Below, piece by piece: positions 1 through 8,913 of a DNA stretch of 64,000 nt. How positions within the stretch are numbered: position 1 is the first letter of the stretch; each line of letters begins with the position of its first letter. The stretch spans positions 61,920-125,919 of the forward strand of contig CAZRBA010000037.1 of assembly GCA_964598255.1 (NCBI GenBank), given 5' to 3'. The stretch comes from Caldithrix sp964598255 (GTDB lineage: Bacteria > Calditrichota > Calditrichia > Calditrichales > Calditrichaceae). A program made the position numbers and the translations under genes. The notes beneath the pieces are model-generated. The model had not been told where the DNA came from. It was given only the letters and a program-made list of their open reading frames with translations, and did no database searches.

Positions 1-192
1 CGCATCCTGATAATAACTTTTCAGGGAATCCATGCGATTAATTAAATTTTCCGAAGCCCACAGGCTATCGGGTAGCGATTTGGGTAAAGGCCGTACCTGC
101 GTGTACCGCACATGTCTTACCTGTTTTAATTGGCATGCGGTAAGGAGCAAAATGCTTAGTGTGATTAAAATCGATTTTAACAATCGTTTCAT
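1..192 (-). CDS. Lipoprotein, 3' end cut by window edge
   Basis: An open frame of 64 codons runs without a stop from an ATG at 192 to the window edge. The N-terminus is Lys-rich, then hydrophobic, and ends in a lipobox Leu-Thr-Ala-Cys with the acylated Cys at residue 20. It would therefore be exported by Sec and lipidated. An AGGAAG ribosome site lies about 8 bases upstream. The start is only 17 bases after the stop of the heptose cytidylyltransferase gene, so the two are probably co-transcribed. The visible mature part (about 44 residues, several Arg and Pro) matches no family I know, and the function is unknown. Confidence 0.72.
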   Translation of the reverse strand, partial: MKRLLKSILITLSILLLTACQLKQVRHVRYTQVRPLPKSLPDSLWASENLINRMDSLKSYYQDA

Positions 193-209
193 GCAAACTT
201 CCTGTGTTC

Positions 210-689
210 TTAAGGTGTTTCTTTAATCCTTTTAATAATGTTCGTTGTAGAACGCCCTTGAATGAGCGGGATGGTTAAAACTTTTCCACCGCGCGATTCG
301 ACATACTCTCTTCCCACAATTTCATCCAGGCGGTAATCGCCGCCTTTAATAAGAATATCGGGTTTTACGCGCATAATCAACTCCAAGGGCGTATCTTGTT
401 CAAAAATACAAACAACATCCACCATCTCCAATCGTGACAAAATATACGCCCGATCTTCCTGAGGTACATAAGGCCGATCTTCTCCTTTTAAACGGCGCAC
501 CGAATCATCCGAATTTAATCCGACCACAAGAATATCCGCTTGTGCGGCCGCTTTTTCCAGATAAGCCACATGTCCTTTGTGCAAAATATCAAAACACCCG
601 TTCGTAAAAGCGATGGTAATGGTTTTGTTAGCCCTGCGCAGCAGCGCGATGAAATTTCCTATCTGTGTAAAATCAATAATTTCATGCAT
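210..689 (-). CDS. hldE2 (rfaE2): D-beta-D-heptose 1-phosphate adenylyltransferase (HldE C-terminal domain as separate protein)
   Basis: This 159-residue protein is a single nucleotidyltransferase fold. The family charges heptose 1-phosphate with a nucleotide to make ADP-heptose for the LPS inner core. The N-terminal FTNGCFDILHKGH stretch holds the HxGH nucleotide-binding motif, and the C-terminal GRSTTNII segment matches the ISTTxII-type motif. In E. coli the domain is fused to the kinase as HldE. Here it is separate but overlaps the kinase gene by 8 bases, so the two are translationally coupled. A glycerol-3-phosphate cytidylyltransferase is the related alternative, but the kinase neighbour favours the heptose enzyme. 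Confidence 0.93.
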   Translation of the reverse strand: MHEIIDFTQIGNFIALLRRANKTITIAFTNGCFDILHKGHVAYLEKAAAQADILVVGLNSDDSVRRLKGEDRPYVPQEDRAYILSRLEMVDVVCIFEQDTPLELIMRVKPDILIKGGDYRLDEIVGREYVESRGGKVLTIPLIQGRSTTNIIKRIKETP

Positions 690-1689
690 CGGTTAACGAA
701 TGATTTTTTAATATAACTTCTGTTAATGCTTCTTTTTTTACCGGAACAATACCCACTTCTTCGCAAACCAAACCTGCGGCAAAATTGGCAATAGTGGCCG
801 CCTCTTTTAATGAAGCACCACCGGTCATAGCAGCAGTAAGTGTACTAATAACGGTATCACCGGCACCGGAAACATCGGCTACGTTACGCGTACGGGTTGG
901 GATGTGGTTTGCATCTCCGTTGGCTTCTATCAGAGACATGCCATTGCTTCCGCGCGTAATTAGAACAGCTTTGGCTTGCAACTTTTTTAACAATTCTTCT
1001 CCTGCATTTTCCACTTCGGAATCGCTTTGAATGGGGCGGGCCAAAGCATGGCTTATTTCTTTTAAATTAGGTTTAAAGACGGTCACCCCTTTATATTCTA
1101 AAAAATTGTAAAATTTGGGATCTACCGTTACCAATTTGTGGCTTGCCTTTGCCTTTTGTACAATATGGCGAATCAGATCTGCAGAAAGAACCCCTTTGTT
1201 GTAATCTTCCAAAATAACGGCGTCAGCTTCGTTTAAAAGGGCGTCGAAACGTTCGGTTAGCAAACGCTTAATCTGCGCATTATTATAGCGAATCTTTTCC
1301 CGATCTACTCGCGCAATATGTTGATTATCGCCAATGATGCGGGTCTTTACCGTTGTGGAAACTTCATTTTGCAGTACAATACCTTCGCAACTCATGCCAT
1401 GTTCCCGTAAAAGCGTTACAAGTATTTCACCGGCACGATCGTTTCCGGCAAGGCCAATAGTAATGGGTTGACAACCAAGCGTTTTTAAGTTAAAAGAAAC
1501 ATTGGCCGCACCACCAAAGTGGTAGGTTTCTCGCTCGATTTCCACAACAGGGACCGGAGCTTCCGGTGAAATACGATTTACAACCCCGCGTAAATATTCA
1601 TCCAACATTAAATCGCCAACTACGATTATTTTTTTATTTTGAAACGACGAAAATATTTCGTGCAAACGTTGGGAACGAAATCGGATCAT
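682..1689 (-). CDS. hldE1 (rfaE1): D-glycero-beta-D-manno-heptose-7-phosphate kinase (HldE N-terminal domain)
   Basis: A 335-residue PfkB/ribokinase-family kinase. The family phosphorylates heptose 7-phosphate at C1 on the way to ADP-heptose. Visible signatures are VVGDLMLDEYLRG near residue 25, RISPEAPVPVVE typical of RfaE, the GGAANVSFNLKTLG sugar-binding segment and the DVSGAGDTV anion-hole motif with the catalytic Asp near residue 275. The stop overlaps the start of the transferase gene. The upstream gap to the sensor kinase is 117 bases, so a promoter of its own is possible, though I see no clear one. Confidence 0.94.
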   Translation of the reverse strand: MIRFRSQRLHEIFSSFQNKKIIVVGDLMLDEYLRGVVNRISPEAPVPVVEIERETYHFGGAANVSFNLKTLGCQPITIGLAGNDRAGEILVTLLREHGMSCEGIVLQNEVSTTVKTRIIGDNQHIARVDREKIRYNNAQIKRLLTERFDALLNEADAVILEDYNKGVLSADLIRHIVQKAKASHKLVTVDPKFYNFLEYKGVTVFKPNLKEISHALARPIQSDSEVENAGEELLKKLQAKAVLITRGSNGMSLIEANGDANHIPTRTRNVADVSGAGDTVISTLTAAMTGGASLKEAATIANFAAGLVCEEVGIVPVKKEALTEVILKNHSLTDA

Positions 1690-1806
1690 ACCATTTGCCC
1701 TTAACGTAAAAAAACCGTTTTGTTATCTGACAACCATCCTATTGCAAGACCATAATTTAAGCTAATAAATTTATGAAAAAACAAAGCATTAAGCAAAATT
1801 GATCGT

Positions 1807-3375
1807 TTACGGTTCATAGGGTATTATCAAAGTAAAAGTCGTGCCTTCGCCCCATGTCGATTGCACGTCAAAACGCACGCCATAAGGTTCCAAAAGCATT
1901 TTAACCATGGAAAGTCCCAAGCCCGACCCGCTCGGAAGTTTATCGTTTTGGGTATCTGCTTCGGTGGGCGGCCGTTTGGTTGTGTAAAATGGATCGAATA
2001 TTTTAGATATATTTTGCGCCTTGATGCCCTGCCCAGTATCTGAGATTTTTAGGTAAATGTAATGATCATCGAAATCGGTTGAAATGGTTAGTTGCTTTTT
2101 TTCGGATTGCAACATGGCATGAATAGCATTGTCTACGATATTGTTCAGACTTTGCGAAAAATCGCTATACTGACCGTGTATGTTAGGTAAATTTTCGTTT
2201 AACTGCAGAATTTTTTCCACTTTGTGTTTAAAAAACAAATTGGCGTTCAAAAATTCGATCTCTTTGCGGATTAAACGGTTTAAATCGATGGCTTCCTTAA
2301 GCTGCTGCTGTTCTCTGCGGCCTTTCATAACAATGGTATTGATCAACTCGATCATGCGTCGGGTTTGCTCCAATATGCGACGCGGTTCCTTGGCCTCAGG
2401 ATTTTTATAGCGCAACAATTCGGCATTGGCCTGAATAACGGCGATGGGATTATTCAGGTTGTGCGCAATGCCGGCAGCCAAATTTCCGATGGCAGCCATT
2501 TTGTGAGCGCTCATCAATTGCAATTCCAATATTTTCTCACGTTTTTGATAAGCGACTTGTTCTGTAATGTCAATAACAATGCCCTCTAATGCCGGCTGCT
2601 TTTGATATTGAATGCGCGCTAACCAAAGCTGAAGTATCTTTTCGCTTCCGTTTGCCAATATCGCATTAATATTCAGTTGCAAGTTAGGAGTATGTCCTTC
2701 AATACAATCTTGAATTTTGCCCTGCAGTTCGGAACGATCCTCTTCGCGAACATAATCGAGCAGCCCTTTTTTATTCAGAGCTTCAATGGGCTCAATATCG
2801 AAAATCCGATACGCTTTGTGATTTAAATATTGAAAGGTTCCGTTTTGGATGACAAAAACGCCAATTAAGGATTGCTCCACCAAACTTTTGTATTTAAACT
2901 CCGATTCTTCAAGTGCTAACGTTTTTTGAGCAACCATTTTTTCCAGTTGCTCTTGATACATTCGTTTCTGTTTTTCAAGATTTTCACGCTCTTCGCGCAA
3001 TAAATTGTGCATGACGGCATTGTGTACTACCTGAAGCAGTTGCCGGTTTTTAATAGGTTTAACCAGATAGTCGAACACACCTATTTTAATGGCTTTACGG
3101 GCCATTTCTATTTCGGAACTGCCTGTAATCACAACTACGGGGGTTTTTACACCTTGTTCCTGAACCTGATGAATAAAGTCGAGACCGTCGAAATCGGGAA
3201 GGTAAATATCCAAGAGAATAGCAGAGAAGGTGAAATTTTGTATTTGTTCCCGCGCTTCACGCCCGGTCGCACAGGTAACCACTTGATAGCCTTCGTGTTC
3301 GAGTAAGGTCTGTAATGTATCCAAAATATCCCTGTCATCATCGATTATCAAAATGCGCGATTGTAATTTATGCAT
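1807..3375 (-). CDS. Response regulator - PAS - histidine kinase hybrid
   Basis: This 522-residue cytoplasmic signalling protein begins with a receiver domain (residues 1-125): acidic Asp12-Asp14, phospho-acceptor Asp56, Thr in VVITGS and Lys in YLVKPIK. A coiled coil near 125-160 and a PAS domain (about 165-280) follow. The NtrB-like dimerisation domain has the phospho-His in AAGIAHNLNNP near residue 305. The ATPase domain shows the N box NIVDNAIHAM, DTGQGI, IFDPFYTTK and GSGLGLSMV. There are no membrane segments. Receiver-first architecture suggests it takes phosphate from another kinase. The start overlaps the small membrane protein gene by 8 bases. The signal and the target are unknown. 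Confidence 0.9.
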   Translation of the reverse strand: MHKLQSRILIIDDDRDILDTLQTLLEHEGYQVVTCATGREAREQIQNFTFSAILLDIYLPDFDGLDFIHQVQEQGVKTPVVVITGSSEIEMARKAIKIGVFDYLVKPIKNRQLLQVVHNAVMHNLLREERENLEKQKRMYQEQLEKMVAQKTLALEESEFKYKSLVEQSLIGVFVIQNGTFQYLNHKAYRIFDIEPIEALNKKGLLDYVREEDRSELQGKIQDCIEGHTPNLQLNINAILANGSEKILQLWLARIQYQKQPALEGIVIDITEQVAYQKREKILELQLMSAHKMAAIGNLAAGIAHNLNNPIAVIQANAELLRYKNPEAKEPRRILEQTRRMIELINTIVMKGRREQQQLKEAIDLNRLIRKEIEFLNANLFFKHKVEKILQLNENLPNIHGQYSDFSQSLNNIVDNAIHAMLQSEKKQLTISTDFDDHYIYLKISDTGQGIKAQNISKIFDPFYTTKRPPTEADTQNDKLPSGSGLGLSMVKMLLEPYGVRFDVQSTWGEGTTFTLIIPYEP

Positions 3376-3676
3376 GCAGTAACCTACCGATTAGGTTTTT
3401 TATGTTCTGAGCAAAAAACTCAATAACGATAAACACCAGCAAGCTAATGATACCGACCAAATAAATATAACGGGTAATTTGGTCCAAAACAGGCTTGTTG
3501 AATTCCGGCAATATTACAATTAACACAAAGGCAACGCCCACTGTCCAGCTTAAAATACGCAAAATTAGTTTAAACGTTTTTTCAACTTTCTCGGGATATT
3601 CTGGCTCTTCTTGCGCATGTTTTTTATCGTTCTGTTTTGATTTTTTGCTTTCGGCATGTTTATGATGTTTGGCCAT
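3368..3676 (-). CDS. Small two-helix membrane protein, unknown function
   Basis: A 102-residue protein. The first 35 residues are charged and rich in Lys and His (cytoplasmic). They are followed by two likely membrane helices at about 40-57 and 68-88 joined by a short loop, with a basic C-terminus. I do not recognise a family. An AAGGAGAG-type ribosome site precedes the ATG. The 3' end overlaps the start of the receiver/kinase gene, so the pair is probably made together, and the protein might be a membrane anchor or input partner of that kinase. That role is inference from overlap alone. Confidence 0.75.
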   Translation of the reverse strand: MAKHHKHAESKKSKQNDKKHAQEEPEYPEKVEKTFKLILRILSWTVGVAFVLIVILPEFNKPVLDQITRYIYLVGIISLLVFIVIEFFAQNIKNLIGRLLHA

Positions 3677-3694
3677 ATTTTTTCTCTCCTTACG

Positions 3695-5380
3695 CTAATA
3701 CCCTAAAGCCGTTCCGGTTCCTCTCGGATCGCCCCAACCGTAAATGATATCTTGTTTTTTCATAATTGCCTGAATAAATCCCAAACGCGGTACAAACTTA
3801 ATTCGATAACCGCAATTTTTCAAATTGTTTATTGTATCCCGATTGAAACCGAATTGTTCCAACATAATCACATCGGGCAACCACTGATGATGAAAACGAG
3901 GCGCTTCTACGGCCCGTCTGATATTCATCCCAAAATCGATGGCATTTAAAATGGTTTGCAAAACAGAAGTAATAATGGTTGATCCTCCGGGTGATCCTAT
4001 TACCATAAACAAAGAATCACCATGGAGCACGATGGTTGGCGAAATGGAGCTCAACATGCGTTTGCCGGGAGCAATGGCATTGGCTTCGTTGCCGACCAAA
4101 CCGAATTGATTGGGCTGCCCCGGTTTAATACTAAAATCATCCATCTCATTGTTCATCAATATGCCGGTTCCACGAATAACTACTCCGGCTCCATAATTAC
4201 TGTTTAATGTGTAGGTATTCGAAACGGCCCATCCCTGCTGATCATAAATGGAAAAATGGGTTGTTTGCTGCCCTTCCCTAATCGCTTTGAGCCCGTTCGT
4301 TCGGGAATGTCCGGCCATTAACAGGCTTAAATGGCAGCGAATGGAATCGGCATATTCCTTGGAAATCAAATGTGTTACGGGAACCGAAACAAAATCTGCA
4401 TCTCCCAAATACAAAGCCCGGTCACGATAGGCATGGCGTTCGATTTCGGTTAGTAATTGAATGTACTTTGCACTATTGTGCCCCAATTCGGCGGGTTTAA
4501 AAAACGATAATGTGTTTAGAATTTCGGCCAATAAAATACCGCCTGAGCTTGGCAAAGGCATGGAACAAACAGTATATCCGCGATAACTAATCTTAATTGG
4601 CTTGCGCCAAATGGCGCGATACCGATTTAAATCTTTAAGCGAAATCAAACCGCCGTTTTTACGCATGTCATCTGCAATCAAATGCGCGGTTTTGCCCTGA
4701 TAAAAATCGCGAATACCGGATTTTTGAATTCTTTTTAATGTTTGCGCCAAATCTTCTTGTCGGAGTATTTCTCCTTCTTTTAACGGTCGGTTTTGGGGAT
4801 AAAAAATCCGCGCTGTTTGGGCAAATTGCAGCAGTTTTTTAGCATGATGCTTAAGCATGGCGGCCTGCAGGGCGTTAATATAAAATCCTTTTTGAGCAAA
4901 GCGAATAGCGGGTTCGAGCAATGAGCGCCAAGGTAAGCGTCCGAAACGTTTGTGCGCCAGCCACAATCCGTAAACGGTTCCCGGCACTGCACAAGCTTTG
5001 TAACCAATTAAACTAGCATTGGGAATAACGCTCCCATCCGCATTTAAATACATATCACGGCTGGCTTTTAATGGGGCCTTTTCCCGATAATCAAGCGCAA
5101 AAACACGATTGTCCGGTGTACGGATGAGCATAAATCCGCCGCCGCCAATATTGCCGGCATTGGGATAGGTAACCGCCAAAGTAAAGGCAACCGCAACGGC
5201 CGCATCTACGGCATTTCCCCCGTTTTTAATCACTTCCAATCCCACACGGCTGGCCAAAGAGTCGGCCGTAACCACCATGGCTTTTTGCGCTTGCACAGGG
5301 CTAAACCATTGTGCTTTAACCGGAACCCGAAAAACGAACGTGAATAATACCCCCAAAGCAATAAACGTATGACGCATCAT
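3695..5380 (-). CDS. ggt: Gamma-glutamyltransferase, secreted
   Basis: A 561-residue Ntn-hydrolase family protein. It cleaves gamma-glutamyl bonds of glutathione and related peptides in the periplasm. A Sec signal peptide covers about residues 1-23 (cleavage after VKA). The precursor self-cleaves before a Thr to give large and small subunits; the segment TTHFSIYD followed by GWAVSNTYTLNSNYG carries the nucleophile and the family signature. GSPGGSTI in the small subunit forms the oxyanion region. Length fits the family. The start overlaps the upstream thioredoxin-like gene by 4 bases (ATGA), a pairing that hints at a shared role in thiol metabolism outside the cytoplasm. Confidence 0.95.
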   Translation of the reverse strand: MMRHTFIALGVLFTFVFRVPVKAQWFSPVQAQKAMVVTADSLASRVGLEVIKNGGNAVDAAVAVAFTLAVTYPNAGNIGGGGFMLIRTPDNRVFALDYREKAPLKASRDMYLNADGSVIPNASLIGYKACAVPGTVYGLWLAHKRFGRLPWRSLLEPAIRFAQKGFYINALQAAMLKHHAKKLLQFAQTARIFYPQNRPLKEGEILRQEDLAQTLKRIQKSGIRDFYQGKTAHLIADDMRKNGGLISLKDLNRYRAIWRKPIKISYRGYTVCSMPLPSSGGILLAEILNTLSFFKPAELGHNSAKYIQLLTEIERHAYRDRALYLGDADFVSVPVTHLISKEYADSIRCHLSLLMAGHSRTNGLKAIREGQQTTHFSIYDQQGWAVSNTYTLNSNYGAGVVIRGTGILMNNEMDDFSIKPGQPNQFGLVGNEANAIAPGKRMLSSISPTIVLHGDSLFMVIGSPGGSTIITSVLQTILNAIDFGMNIRRAVEAPRFHHQWLPDVIMLEQFGFNRDTINNLKNCGYRIKFVPRLGFIQAIMKKQDIIYGWGDPRGTGTALGY

Positions 5381-5913
5381 AACGATTTTCCGCTAAGAAT
5401 ACGGTACATATCTTCTTCGAGAAATTCCGTTCGGGGACTTTCCACAATGCGTCCGATTTCTTTGCCGTTACGCTCAAAGATAAACGTTGGCACATACTTA
5501 ATGCCATATTTTCGGGCCAGATTATCGGGAGACTGTTTTTTGCGATCTACCGCCCACATTTCAATTTTCAATATAGGGCCCAAATGGGCGGATTTGACAA
5601 TTTTAAAGAAATGGGGGACTTCTCGTTTGCTATCCGGGCACCAAGTTGCCATAAATATTTTTACAGTTGTTTTTTGTTTGATTGTTTTGAGTTTTTCGAC
5701 AAACGCTTTTTGGGGCTGATAATTCCGTTCAACGGTTTTCCATGCCGGATAATCAAAATACAATTGTTCCGGAGTAATTTTTCCGTAAAGCATGGTACGA
5801 CCGTCACGAATTACCTTTTGCGATTTAAGTTCCGGCTGCCGTTGAAAAAACTGACAAGCCGAAAGTGCCAGCATTAGAACCACTAGTAAACTAATGTGTT
5901 GACGTGCTATCAT
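5377..5913 (-). CDS. Thioredoxin-like lipoprotein with CxxS active site
   Basis: This 178-residue protein has a signal peptide ending in a lipobox Leu-Ser-Ala-Cys (Cys20), so it should be lipid-anchored outside the cytoplasm. Residues 85-170 form a thioredoxin fold. The active-site segment is ATWCPDSKREVP, where the second Cys of the usual CxxC is replaced by Ser. A cis-Pro region YVPTFIFERNGKEIGR follows. Monothiol CxxS proteins can act as isomerases or trap mixed disulfides but cannot make a standard dithiol reductant. It overlaps RodZ-like by 23 bases upstream and ggt by 4 bases downstream. Confidence 0.85.
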   Translation of the reverse strand: MIARQHISLLVVLMLALSACQFFQRQPELKSQKVIRDGRTMLYGKITPEQLYFDYPAWKTVERNYQPQKAFVEKLKTIKQKTTVKIFMATWCPDSKREVPHFFKIVKSAHLGPILKIEMWAVDRKKQSPDNLARKYGIKYVPTFIFERNGKEIGRIVESPRTEFLEEDMYRILSGKSL

Positions 5914-6733
5914 TTTTTTCGACCTTTCCTTTTTTAGGAAATACGACTTTTCGTTTTACAATTCCGCTGGGTGTTACTTTCATATAAGAAATTACTTGCC
6001 CGGGCTTGGCTAACGAATCGTAAACAATCGAATTGATCTCGAAAACCAATACACTGGGATTACCGATTCGGAACTCAGCCACGGAATCGGCATGAATGGT
6101 GTACTCATTTTTGCTCTTTAGAATAAAATCCGAGGTATCCGCATGATCTTTTACGTAACGTATCCAGCTATCGCCTTTGGCACGAATGACAATAGTTAGA
6201 GAAGATTTTTGCTTGGTTTCTATCGTATCTGCAGGCGTTTTCTTATTTTGCCTTTGCCGAGCCTGATTTACAATTTGCTGTGCGGTTAATTCCTTGACCG
6301 GTTTTTCGGACGGTCTGGGTGCTTTTTTTTGATTATTGATTAACGTAATTACTAAAACAATGGTAATAAGCACGGGAATTCCGGCATAAATGATTTTAAG
6401 TAAAAGCGGTTTTGGGATCCATTCCTTGGATGTCAGCGATGTTTTGCTTTTAGCACTAAAAAAAGTGGTTTGTTTTCTTTCCGATTTTCGGACGGAATCA
6501 AAAGCAGCTAAATATTTTTGCGGATCTTCTACATGAAGTGCCTGCAAATACGTTTTAAAAATAAATCGGTCGTAAACGTGCGGCAAGCGATCAAGCTCAC
6601 CGGCTTCGAGTGCCCGAAGATATTGAAGGCGTATTTTCGATTGCTCGGAAATGATCTCCAGCCTTATTTTTTTTTCTTGCCGGATTGCCTTTAATTCTTC
6701 CAGCATTTGATTAAACACTTGCTCATCGGCCAT
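5891..6733 (-). CDS. rodZ: RodZ-like helix-turn-helix membrane protein (DUF4115)
   Basis: 280 residues. An N-terminal Xre/HTH_25 domain (about 1-75, with IRLQYLRALEAGELDRLP and a YDRFIFKTYLQALH segment) is followed by a basic linker, one membrane helix (about 112-133), a Gln/Lys-rich spacer and an extracytoplasmic DUF4115 beta domain (about 175-265). In rod-shaped bacteria RodZ binds MreB with its HTH domain and helps organise cell-wall elongation. No mreB is in this window. The gene overlaps recJ by 11 bases. The domain order is clear; the cell-shape role is inferred from the family. Confidence 0.85.
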   Translation of the reverse strand: MADEQVFNQMLEELKAIRQEKKIRLEIISEQSKIRLQYLRALEAGELDRLPHVYDRFIFKTYLQALHVEDPQKYLAAFDSVRKSERKQTTFFSAKSKTSLTSKEWIPKPLLLKIIYAGIPVLITIVLVITLINNQKKAPRPSEKPVKELTAQQIVNQARQRQNKKTPADTIETKQKSSLTIVIRAKGDSWIRYVKDHADTSDFILKSKNEYTIHADSVAEFRIGNPSVLVFEINSIVYDSLAKPGQVISYMKVTPSGIVKRKVVFPKKGKVEKNDSTSTH

Positions 6734-8441
6734 TCTTAATTACCTCTATGTCTTTTATTCGCATTTGAATGGTTGTTTTTCCGTTCCAGCGATTTTCTTC
6801 TAAAACATACGCACAATCCACCCGAGCTTGCGGGTTTTGTCGGATTTCATCGGCAAACTGTCCCAAGTTGTAGCCAATGGCGTCCAATACCACCTCTTTT
6901 TGCTTGAATTTTGTCTTTAAATGATTATGACCGACAATATCAATACCACCGAACGGTTTTACGTCATACGAGACAAAAACCGGACGCATGTTTCCCGGGC
7001 CAAAAGGCGCTAAAGATTTAAGAGAACTAAAAAAGTGCGCATCCAATTGATCAAAAGTAAGCTCTCCGTCGATTTTCAGTTTTGGAATCAATTCTTCCAT
7101 TTTAATATCGATTTCGGAAAGCTGGTTAATTTTTTCATCGAGCAGCGGAATATTTTCCGGTTTGATGGTTAATCCGGCGGCAAATTTATGACCGCCAAAA
7201 TTAATGAACAAATCGCTTAATTTTTTAAATCCTTCGTAAATATCAAAATTGGATGTGGAACGTGCGGAGCCTTTGCCTACCCCGTTTTGTACGGAAATAA
7301 GTACTGTCGGGCGATTAAATTTTTCCATGATTCTTGAAGCGACAATACCGATAACGCCGGTATGCCAATTTTCTTTGGCCAGCACCAGCACACGTTTGGC
7401 ATTTAAATCTATTTGGTTTTCGATTATTTCAAGTGCTTCTTCGTAGGTAACTTCATCAATATCCTTACGCGCTTTATTTTCGTGTTCCAAAATACGGGCA
7501 ATGTTTCGGCCTTGTTGAAAGCTTTTTGTGGTTAACAAATGAACCGCTTTTTTGGCGTTGGAAATTCGGCCGACAGCATTTAGACGCGGTGCAAGCACAA
7601 AGACAATGGCATTTACCGTTAATTCTCTGCCCAACAGACCGCTGCTTTCCAGCAAAGCCATCAAACCGGGACGCGGTTTTTCATTGATCATTTTTAAACC
7701 GTTGTGCATGAACACGCGATTTTCATCCAGCAATTGTACAATATCCGCTGCCGTGCCAATGGCAACCAGATCGATGTATTGCTTGGGAAAAGAGGGATCG
7801 ATACCCAGTTTTTGGGTTACCGCCTGCAATACTTTGTAAGTTACGCCGCAACCGGCCAACTCGCTAAACGGATATTGACTACCCGGTAATTTCGGATTCA
7901 AAACGGCAACAGCGTCTGGTACAACTTCTCCTGGTTCATGGTGATCGCAAATGATCACATCGATGCCTATCTTTTTGGCATACTCCACTTCGCGTACGGC
8001 CGTAATGCCGCAATCTACCGTAATAACAAGAGAAGCATGTTTTTGCTGAGCAACCGAAATACCTTCTTCCGAAACGCCGTATCCTTCGCGAAATCGGGAA
8101 GGGATAAAAAACGATACCTTACCGCCCAGATAAAACAGTCCGTCGTACAAAATTGAGACGCTTGTAACGCCATCCACATCGTAATCGCCGTAAATGAGAA
8201 TATTCTCACCGTCACGCAATGCCTTAATAATACGATCAACCGCTTTGTCCATGCCGGGCAGCAAAAAGGGATCGTGTAAATTATCAAGATCCAAATTGAA
8301 GAATTTTTCAACTTTTTCTGGGGTGTCAATGTATCTATTTACAAGTATTTTGGCAATAATCGGGGGCAAATTAAAACGAGTAACAATTTTGGCGATTTTG
8401 TCATATTTGATATCAGGCGGCAGAACCCATTGATAAAGCAT
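6723..8441 (-). CDS. recJ: Single-stranded-DNA-specific exonuclease RecJ
   Basis: A 572-residue DHH-family 5'-3' exonuclease used in recombination and mismatch repair. Metal-binding motifs are visible in order: IYGDYDVDGVTS near residue 80, VITVDCGIT near 135, IICDHHEPG near 160, and a conserved LNAVGRISNAK segment. The DHHA1 part has NFGGHKFAAGLTI near residue 415. A C-terminal OB-fold region follows. Length matches bacterial RecJ. The start lies 13 bases from the 3' end of the RNase P RNA gene, so transcription may read through or begin very close. Confidence 0.95.
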   Translation of the reverse strand: MLYQWVLPPDIKYDKIAKIVTRFNLPPIIAKILVNRYIDTPEKVEKFFNLDLDNLHDPFLLPGMDKAVDRIIKALRDGENILIYGDYDVDGVTSVSILYDGLFYLGGKVSFFIPSRFREGYGVSEEGISVAQQKHASLVITVDCGITAVREVEYAKKIGIDVIICDHHEPGEVVPDAVAVLNPKLPGSQYPFSELAGCGVTYKVLQAVTQKLGIDPSFPKQYIDLVAIGTAADIVQLLDENRVFMHNGLKMINEKPRPGLMALLESSGLLGRELTVNAIVFVLAPRLNAVGRISNAKKAVHLLTTKSFQQGRNIARILEHENKARKDIDEVTYEEALEIIENQIDLNAKRVLVLAKENWHTGVIGIVASRIMEKFNRPTVLISVQNGVGKGSARSTSNFDIYEGFKKLSDLFINFGGHKFAAGLTIKPENIPLLDEKINQLSEIDIKMEELIPKLKIDGELTFDQLDAHFFSSLKSLAPFGPGNMRPVFVSYDVKPFGGIDIVGHNHLKTKFKQKEVVLDAIGYNLGQFADEIRQNPQARVDCAYVLEENRWNGKTTIQMRIKDIEVIKNGR

Positions 8442-8454
8442 GGCAAACTGTAAA

Positions 8455-8894
8455 ATAGATCCGGATGAATCTATAAGCCGAATTCTGTATCCCGATATAT
8501 GGGGATGGTAGCCATTTATCTTAACTTACCGTTACCGGTAAGTTTAAGCGACCTACCCTGAAGTGTGTTCCGAATAACCGGAACGCGTACCGGGCAAGTA
8601 CGCCCCCGCCGAAGCGGGATCCTTCTATATTTGGTCTTGCATCAGATTGGGTTTTTCCTACCTCCGAAAGTTTGTACCCACAAGGCATTTCCATTACGGA
8701 ACGGAGTGGTGGGCTTTTACCCCACCTTTTCACCCTTATCCCGCCAAAGCGGGACGGTATGTTTTCTGTGACACTTTCCGTCCGCGTTTTACACACGGCC
8801 CCCGATTTCTCGGGGAATCCTGCCCTTTGATGTTCGGACTTTCCTCTCCGAACCAAACGGTTTCGGAGCGGCTACCTGATCCATCCGGATCTAT
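8455..8894 (-). ncRNA. rnpB: RNase P RNA (bacterial type A)
   Basis: On the minus strand the 440-base stretch shows the conserved RNase P RNA blocks in order: GAGGAAAGTCCGAACATC (P4 5' strand) near 8835-8850, an AGGGCAGG block, CACAGAAAACATACC near 8765, a GGGTGAAAAGGTGGGG-type segment, and near the 3' end GATAAATGGCTACC and ATACAGAATTCGGCTTATAG. The ends pair to form P1: the segment 8880-8894 is complementary to 8455-8469 with one G-U. The RNA is the catalytic subunit that trims the 5' ends of tRNAs. Long open frames inside it are not genes. Exact ends are set by P1 pairing and may be off by a few bases. Confidence 0.95.
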
Positions 8895-8913
8895 TTTTAT
8901 CCTTTTTTTAATT

